NCBI GenBank assembly: GCA_016716275.1 | Contig: JADJWR010000003.1 | Coordinates: 806,001 to 870,000 of the forward strand | From: Burkholderiales bacterium | GTDB lineage: Bacteria > Pseudomonadota > Gammaproteobacteria > Burkholderiales > Burkholderiaceae_F | DNA length: 64,000 bases | Reading direction: 5' to 3' | Notes under the pieces: model-generated | What the model was told of the DNA's origin: nothing | Seen by the model: the letters and a program-made list of their open reading frames with translations, nothing else | The model's database searches: none | Made by a program: the position numbers and the translations under genes | Part shown: piece after piece, positions 59,577-64,000 of the stretch | Layout of the letters: the number at the start of each line of letters is the position of its first letter | Position numbering within the stretch: position 1 is the first letter of the stretch

Positions 59577-61344
59577 CGGTGGGCAGGTCCAGGTGGAAGG
59601 TGGTGATGCTGGCGGCAGCATCGAAGGAGAGCTCGCCGCCGAGCCGCTCGGCGATCGACCGGGAAAGGGCCAGTCCGAGGCCCATGCCGTGCGGCTTGCT
59701 GGTGGCGAGCGGCTTGAAAAGCTGCGGCCGAAGCTCGGCCGGGATCCCGGGCCCGTTGTCCTGCACGCTGATGCGGACCCGCGGCGGCGAGCGGTCGGCG
59801 AGCCGGGTCGCCGTCACCCGGATCCGCCGCGGGCGCGGCGCCCCGGCCAGCGCGTCGCAGGCATTGCCGAGCAGGTTGTCGAGCACCGCACCGAGCTGCA
59901 CCGCGTCGGTGCGCAGCGGCGGCACGCCGCGGTCGACCGACGTCTCGAAGGCGATCCCGGCGCGCTCGAACCGGTCGCGCAGATGGGCGCGGCCGCGGTC
60001 GAGCACCTCCTCGACCGACACTACCTCGCTGTGCATCGCCCCGGTGCGGAAGAAGTCGCGCATCCGCTTGACGTACTGGCCGGCGCGCGCGCTCTGCGAG
60101 GCGATCTGCTCCAGCGTGCGCAACAGCTTGGCACGGTCGACGTCGTCGCGCTCGGCCATCAGTTGCGCCGCGCGCGCATAGGTGCCGATCGCCGACAGCG
60201 GCTGGTTCAGGTCGTGCGCCAGCGCCGCCGACAGCTCGGCGGTGGCCGCCGCGCGCTGCGTCTCGGCAAGCGCGTTGCGCTGCTCGCGCAGTTCGCGCTC
60301 GCGCGCCGCCAGCCGTTGCGCCGCCCGCTCGCGCTCGGAGGCCATCAGGCCGATGTACATGGCGGTGAGCGCCAGGGCGAGCGTCAGCATCTGGTACTCG
60401 AAGGCGGTGGCCACACGGCCCGAGGAGAACGACACCGCGGCGATCATCCCCGCCTGCACCAGCGGCACCGCAACGGCGGCGCCGAACAGCCCTTGCCGCG
60501 CGGCGATCACGATCATCGGCGCGAACAGCAGGTACGACGTGCGGAACTGATCGAACGGCCGCCACCAGAAGATCGCCAGCAGCAGCAGCGTCACGACGGC
60601 GGCGAACAACAGCAGGTCGCGGCCGAGCGTGCCGCGACCGATGGTGCTGGCCGCCTCGATGCGCCAGGCGCCCGAGGCGAGCAGCAGCAGCGCCGGCGCG
60701 GCGACGATCAGCCCGAGCGCCTCGCCGACCACCACCTGCAGCGACACGACGTGCAGCAGGCGCAGCGACACCGTGCCGGCCAGCGCATGCGTCAGGCCGA
60801 GCAGCACCGCCACCGCCAGCGAGGTTGCGAAGGCGATCAGCATCAGCGCCGACAGGTCGCGCAGCGTCACCTCGGCGCGGGTCCAGCGCGTGAAGCGCTG
60901 TACCAGGTGGCCGGCGGCGCTATAGGTGAAGCCGACCGCGAGCGCCGAGAACAGCGATCCGAATCCCGCCGGCGCGTCGCGCACCACGATCTCCGCCAGC
61001 AGCACCGCGATCACCACCACCGGCGCGAAGCGCAGGCCAGCGGTTGCGATCAGCGCCAGCGCCAGCGCCGCCTGCGGGTTCCACGGCGTCCACTTGGTCG
61101 GCGCCACCGCGAAGACCGCCGTTGCGGCGTCCACCGCCAGGTAAAGGATGCAGAAGCACGCCGCCAGCCAAAGCGGCCGCTCGAACAGCCGTGAGATCGG
61201 CTGCGCGGCCGGCGGCGCAGCGCCGGCGGCGAGCGCCTGGCCTTCGCGCGCCGATGCTGCCGCCGGCTCGCCGTCGGCGTGCGCGCGCATCGCCTCCAGC
61301 CAGTGCGCTGGCGGCCGGTCCGGCGCGGCGCCGATGCCGTTCAC
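59557..61344 (-). CDS. MASE1-domain sensor histidine kinase
   Basis: A 595-residue membrane kinase. An Ala-rich cytoplasmic head (about 1-52) precedes eight or so helices (about 58-345) with MASE1 features such as PTKWTPWNPQAALALALI and VVVGEALGLIVAAPALLLL. A coiled segment rich in Arg and Glu leads to the H-box AELSAALAHDLNQPLSAIGTYARAAQLM (His near 395), the N-box LDNLLGNACDALAG, and G-boxes QDNGPGIP and GMGLGLALSRSI. The GTG at 61342-61344 shares bases with the yqjK-like stop (GTGA), which sets the start. MASE1 ligands are undefined. It partners with the FixJ-like regulator overlapping it. Confidence 0.88.
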   Translation of the reverse strand: MNGIGAAPDRPPAHWLEAMRAHADGEPAAASAREGQALAAGAAPPAAQPISRLFERPLWLAACFCILYLAVDAATAVFAVAPTKWTPWNPQAALALALIATAGLRFAPVVVIAVLLAEIVVRDAPAGFGSLFSALAVGFTYSAAGHLVQRFTRWTRAEVTLRDLSALMLIAFATSLAVAVLLGLTHALAGTVSLRLLHVVSLQVVVGEALGLIVAAPALLLLASGAWRIEAASTIGRGTLGRDLLLFAAVVTLLLLAIFWWRPFDQFRTSYLLFAPMIVIAARQGLFGAAVAVPLVQAGMIAAVSFSSGRVATAFEYQMLTLALALTAMYIGLMASERERAAQRLAARERELREQRNALAETQRAAATAELSAALAHDLNQPLSAIGTYARAAQLMAERDDVDRAKLLRTLEQIASQSARAGQYVKRMRDFFRTGAMHSEVVSVEEVLDRGRAHLRDRFERAGIAFETSVDRGVPPLRTDAVQLGAVLDNLLGNACDALAGAPRPRRIRVTATRLADRSPPRVRISVQDNGPGIPAELRPQLFKPLATSKPHGMGLGLALSRSIAERLGGELSFDAAASITTFHLDLPTDEYRPQ

Positions 61345-61709
61345 GCCGGCGGCTCCTGCCGTTGTCCGGCTGCGGCCGACGGCCGCAGCAGCCACCATGC
61401 TGCGCCAGCCGCGGCGACGGCAGCCAGCACGGCCAACGGCCGACGCCGCAGTGCTCGCCAGAGCAGGCCGGCCGCCGTCGAGGAAAGCCAGGGATGGCCG
61501 ACGCCGAAGCGGGCAAGCCTGCCGATCGCGCTGCCCGCGACGCCGCCCGGCGAGAAGGCGTGAACGGCCGCGCCGACCACGCCGGCGGCCGACTTCAGCG
61601 GCGCCAGCTGCTCGCGCGCCTCGAAAATGGCCAGCTGCGCCGCCAGCCGCTGCGCCTGCGCCAGCGCCTGCAGCTGGGCAATCCGCTCCGCCGCCGCGCG
61701 CCCGGTCAT
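61341..61709 (-). CDS. YqjK-like protein
   Basis: A 122-residue protein. The N-terminal helix (AAERIAQLQALAQAQRLAAQLAIFEAREQLAPL) is followed by a hydrophobic C-terminal stretch (PLAVLAAVAAAGAAWWLLRP), as in YqjK proteins that accompany YqjD and YqjE. Role unknown; yqjDEK respond to stationary phase in E. coli (known for yqjD, where the product binds ribosomes at the membrane). ATG overlaps the yqjE stop by 4 nt and its stop is shared with the kinase GTG. Confidence 0.72.
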   Translation of the reverse strand: MTGRAAAERIAQLQALAQAQRLAAQLAIFEAREQLAPLKSAAGVVGAAVHAFSPGGVAGSAIGRLARFGVGHPWLSSTAAGLLWRALRRRPLAVLAAVAAAGAAWWLLRPSAAAGQRQEPPA

Positions 61710-62113
61710 CGGGGCGCCCCCTCGTCGGTCGGCTGGCGCTCGTGCGCCAGCGCGCCGGCCAGCGCCTCGTAGTCCTCGCGCAGCGCGGCGCGCGTGCTCG
61801 CCAGCGGCGCGGCGGAGGTGCCTGCGGCCTGCAGCAGGCCGCGCAGCAGCAGCACCGCCGCCAGGCCGAGCAGCAGCGCCAGGATGCCCGGGGTGGCCAT
61901 ACCGAGACGGTCCCACAGCACCAGCGTCAGCCAGGCGCCGGCCGCCACCAGTGCCACCACCATCAGTGCGAAGGCTGCCAGCGCCGTGCCGATCCAGCCG
62001 ATCCACTGGCGCCGCGCCAGCGCCAGTTCCTCGGCGGCGAGGTCGACGCGCAGCAGCAGCAGCTGGCCGACGTGGCGCAGTACGCGGCGGGCCGCCTCGA
62101 ACGACAGTGCCAT
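61706..62113 (-). CDS. Phage holin family protein, YqjE-like
   Basis: A 135-residue membrane protein with two adjacent helices (WIGTALAAFALMVVALVAAGAWLTLVLW and PGILALLLGLAAVLLLRGLL) in a DUF1469/holin-X arrangement. The name 'holin' reflects the Pfam grouping, not lytic function. The amphipathic N-terminal region FEAARRVLRHVGQLLLLRVDLAAEELALAR is typical. The ATG at 62111-62113 is 11 nt after the yqjD stop; its own stop overlaps yqjK. Confidence 0.8.
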   Translation of the reverse strand: MALSFEAARRVLRHVGQLLLLRVDLAAEELALARRQWIGWIGTALAAFALMVVALVAAGAWLTLVLWDRLGMATPGILALLLGLAAVLLLRGLLQAAGTSAAPLASTRAALREDYEALAGALAHERQPTDEGAPR

Positions 62114-62124
62114 CGGGCGCCCGA

Positions 62125-62448
62125 CTAGCGGCGCGACACCAGCATGCCGAGCAGGAAGCCGATCCCCGCAGCAGCGCCGACCGCCGCCCACGGTTTCTCG
62201 TGCACCCAGTCATCGGCGCGGCGCGCCGCGGCGCGGCTCTTCTCGGCGGCAGCCACGCGCGCCTCGGACAGCCTGAGGCTGGCGCGATGCAGGTTCTCGG
62301 CAGCGCGTTCGCGCAGCTCGACGGCCTGCTGGCCGGTGCTGCTGGCGGCCTGCTTCAGCAGGGTCTCGACATCGGCCAGCACCACCTTCAGGTCGGTGCC
62401 GAGCTTCTCGCCGGACACGCGGGCGGGGGTCAGGGTGTCGTCGTCCAT
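62125..62448 (-). CDS. YqjD/ElaB family membrane-anchored protein (DUF883)
   Basis: A 107-residue protein. The long amphipathic helix (about 15-75; DLKVVLADVETLLKQAASST, then the Ala/Arg-rich LRERAAENLHRASLRLSEARVAAAEKSRAAARRAD) is followed by the conserved VHEKPWAAVGAAAGIGFLLGMLVSRR tail anchor. E. coli homologues bind ribosomes at the inner membrane in stationary phase. It heads yqjD-yqjE-yqjK-kinase-regulator and has the ribosome site TGAGGAGA upstream. The 266-nt divergent gap to purT (62449-62714) shows no convincing gene or paired promoter. Confidence 0.9.
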   Translation of the reverse strand: MDDDTLTPARVSGEKLGTDLKVVLADVETLLKQAASSTGQQAVELRERAAENLHRASLRLSEARVAAAEKSRAAARRADDWVHEKPWAAVGAAAGIGFLLGMLVSRR

Positions 62449-62714
62449 CGTCGATTCTCCTCAGGGTTGACTTGCGCCGCGACGCGTGACCGCACGGCCG
62501 CGGGCGAAGGTGAACGTGTACCAGATCGGCTCGGCGACCGCTGTCTGTCTTCTGCCTACGAGTCGTGCGTACGTGTTTGCCGACGGGGCGAGCTTAATCG
62601 AGCAGGCCCACCTGCTGCTTGCGAACTGGCAAGGACGGGCTCGGCGGGACCGCGAGCCGCCACCCGGCCGGCTGCTAGATTCCGCCTCGACCTCGACCAA
62701 GCCGCCTTTCCGCC

Positions 62715-63950
62715 ATGCCGCCCTCCCCCGCGCCGACGACCGCCTCGCCGGTCCGTATCGGTACGCCGCTGTCGCCAGGCGCCACGCGCGTGCTGCTGCT
62801 CGGCGCCGGCGAACTCGGCAAGGAAGTGATCATCGCCCTGCAGCGGCTCGGCGTCGAAGTGATCGCCGCCGACCGCTACGCCAACGCGCCGGGACAGCAG
62901 GTGGCGCACCGCGCACATGTGCTGAACATGGCCGATCCGCTTGCTCTGCGCGCGCTGATCGAGAAGGAGCGGCCGCACCTGGTGGTGCCGGAGATCGAGG
63001 CGATCGCCACCGAGGCGCTGCTGCAGGTCGAGCGCGACGGACTGGCAACGGTGATCCCGAGTGCGCGGGCGGCGCACCTGACCATGAACCGCGAGGGAAT
63101 CCGCCGTCTGGCAGCCGAGGAACTCGGCCTGCCGACCTCGCCTTACCGCTTTGCCTCGTCGCTGGCTGAAGTCGAGGCGGCGGTCGACGCCGTCGGCCTG
63201 CCCTGCCTGATCAAGCCGGTGATGTCCTCTTCCGGCAAGGGGCAGAGCAAGGTCGAGCGGCGCGAGGAGCTTGCCGAGGCGTGGCAGTACGCCAACGCCG
63301 GCGGCCGTGTCAGCCTCGGCCGGGTGATCGTCGAGGGCCTGGTCGACTTCGACTACGAGATCACCCTGCTGACGGTGCGCGCGCGCGGCGCCGCCGGCCC
63401 GATCGAGACCCACTTCTGCGAGCCGATCGGCCACCTGCAGGTGCACGGCGACTACGTCGAGAGCTGGCAGCCGCAGCCGATGAGCGCGCCGGCGGCCGCC
63501 GCCGCCCGCCAGTACGCGCGCCAGGTGACCGCCAGCCTCGGCGGACTCGGCATCTTCGGCGTCGAACTGTTCGTCAAGGGCGACCATGTCTGGTTCTCCG
63601 AGGTCAGCCCGCGGCCGCACGACACCGGACTGGTGACCCTGGCGAGCCAGTGGCAGAGCGAGTTCGAACTGCACGCCCGCGCGCTGCTCGGCCTGCCGGT
63701 CGATCCCCGACTGCGCAATCCCGGCGCCAGCCGGGTGATCTATGGCGGCGTCGACGCCGGCGGCATCGTCTTCGACGGTGTCGACCAGGCGCTGCGCATC
63801 GAAGGCGTCGACCTTCGGCTGTTCGGCAAGCCGGAATCGTTCGTCAGGCGGCGCATGGGGGTGGCGCTGGCGCACGGTGCCGACGTCGCCCAGGCTCGCC
63901 AGCGGGCCAGCGCGGCCGCCGCCGCCGTGCGCCCGCGGCCCGCCGGATGA
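62715..63950 (+). CDS. purT: Formate-dependent phosphoribosylglycinamide formyltransferase (GAR transformylase 2)
   Basis: A 411-residue ATP-grasp enzyme making formyl-GAR from GAR, formate and ATP. It shows LLLGAGELGKEVIIALQRLGVEVIAADRYANAPGQQVAHRAHV (about 26-68), ALIEKERPHLVVPEIEAIATEAL, the MSSSGKGQSKV grasp loop near 175, FDYEITLLTVR, and the closing metal region VWFSEVSPRPHDTGLVTL near 290. All are hallmarks of PurT. Together with the purL fragment at the left edge it gives two purine genes at opposite ends, probably by chance. ATG at 62715. Confidence 0.95.
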   Translation: MPPSPAPTTASPVRIGTPLSPGATRVLLLGAGELGKEVIIALQRLGVEVIAADRYANAPGQQVAHRAHVLNMADPLALRALIEKERPHLVVPEIEAIATEALLQVERDGLATVIPSARAAHLTMNREGIRRLAAEELGLPTSPYRFASSLAEVEAAVDAVGLPCLIKPVMSSSGKGQSKVERREELAEAWQYANAGGRVSLGRVIVEGLVDFDYEITLLTVRARGAAGPIETHFCEPIGHLQVHGDYVESWQPQPMSAPAAAAARQYARQVTASLGGLGIFGVELFVKGDHVWFSEVSPRPHDTGLVTLASQWQSEFELHARALLGLPVDPRLRNPGASRVIYGGVDAGGIVFDGVDQALRIEGVDLRLFGKPESFVRRRMGVALAHGADVAQARQRASAAAAAVRPRPAG

Positions 63951-63974
63951 CCGCCGCCGCGGTGGGGTTGCCGA

Positions 63975-63980
63975 TAGAAT
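63975..63980 (+). promoter_or_regulatory. -10-like hexamer at the right edge
   Basis: TAGAAT occurs 25 nt after purT in an otherwise GC-rich tail (63951-64000). It may serve a gene beyond the window. No -35 is convincing. A 14-codon frame beginning at 63947 is too short to call. Confidence 0.2.
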
Positions 63981-64000
63981 GCAGCGGCTGAGAGAGGCGG

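Noticed and set aside
62461..62700. A 79-codon minus-strand frame in the yqjD-purT gap.
   Set aside because: No ribosome site, no recognisable family and composition typical of chance open frames; the region is more likely a divergent promoter area.

Overview
The window is a 64 kb stretch of a high-GC (roughly 70 percent by eye) bacterial chromosome, densely packed with overlapping reading frames and many GTG starts. Gene content and order (purL, ppiC-bolA-yciB-msrB, mltG-tmk-holB-pilZ-tatD, Bug-type binding proteins, FixJ-like regulators) point to a betaproteobacterium, most likely of the Rhodocyclales. The family assignment is inference; no rRNA or tRNA is present to confirm it.

Layout. 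1-904: 3' end of purL, then two tandem covarying hairpin elements and a terminator. 905-3002 (minus): msrB-yciB-bolA-ppiC. 3149-14040 (plus): an acyl-CoA ligase, a five-gene Liv-type ABC importer, a FadB-like hydratase/dehydrogenase, a CurA-like reductase and an SDR, which together read as uptake, CoA activation and beta-oxidation of an organic acid. 14215-17821: M16 peptidase, thioesterase, GNAT. 17814-19984 (minus): NRDE protein, DUF4936, ygfZ. 20072-24039 (plus): mltG-tmk-holB-pilZ-tatD. 24040-24223 is an AT-rich gap holding an almost canonical XerCD dif site, so this window lies at the replication terminus.

24224-37543 is a carbohydrate and osmolyte region: otsB and a membrane-anchored sensor-OtsA fusion (minus), an orphan FixJ-like regulator, NfeD protease plus slipin, glgB, a TreS-maltokinase fusion, a small TM-helix channel-like protein and glucokinase. 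Two trehalose routes (OtsAB and TreS) and glycogen branching are therefore side by side, but no GlgE is present. 37595-42886 holds a DUF2934 protein, a monovalent cation antiporter, a YbdK-type carboxylate-amine ligase, a PuuD-like gamma-glutamyl hydrolase, MscS and a MaoC-like hydratase, largely coupled by 4-nt overlaps. 43015-46293: Bug binding protein, menB and menE.

46256-51765: LTA-synthase-like sulfatase and methyltransferase (minus), then an HTH protein, a wax ester synthase/DGAT and an unusual ACP-GNAT fusion (plus). 51813-58769 (minus): a Ca2+/Na+ exchanger gene followed directly by a full Mrp antiporter operon A(B)CDEFG. 58908-62448 (minus): yqjD-yqjE-yqjK translationally coupled to a MASE1 histidine kinase and a FixJ-like response regulator. 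62715-63950 (plus): purT.

No CRISPR array, insertion sequence, prophage or RNA gene was recognised. The strongest observations are the dif site, the sensor-OtsA fusion, the tandem covarying hairpins, the ACP-GNAT fusion beside a wax ester synthase, and the altered catalytic motifs in LivF and the maltokinase domain. No wholly unprecedented multi-gene system could be demonstrated from sequence alone.
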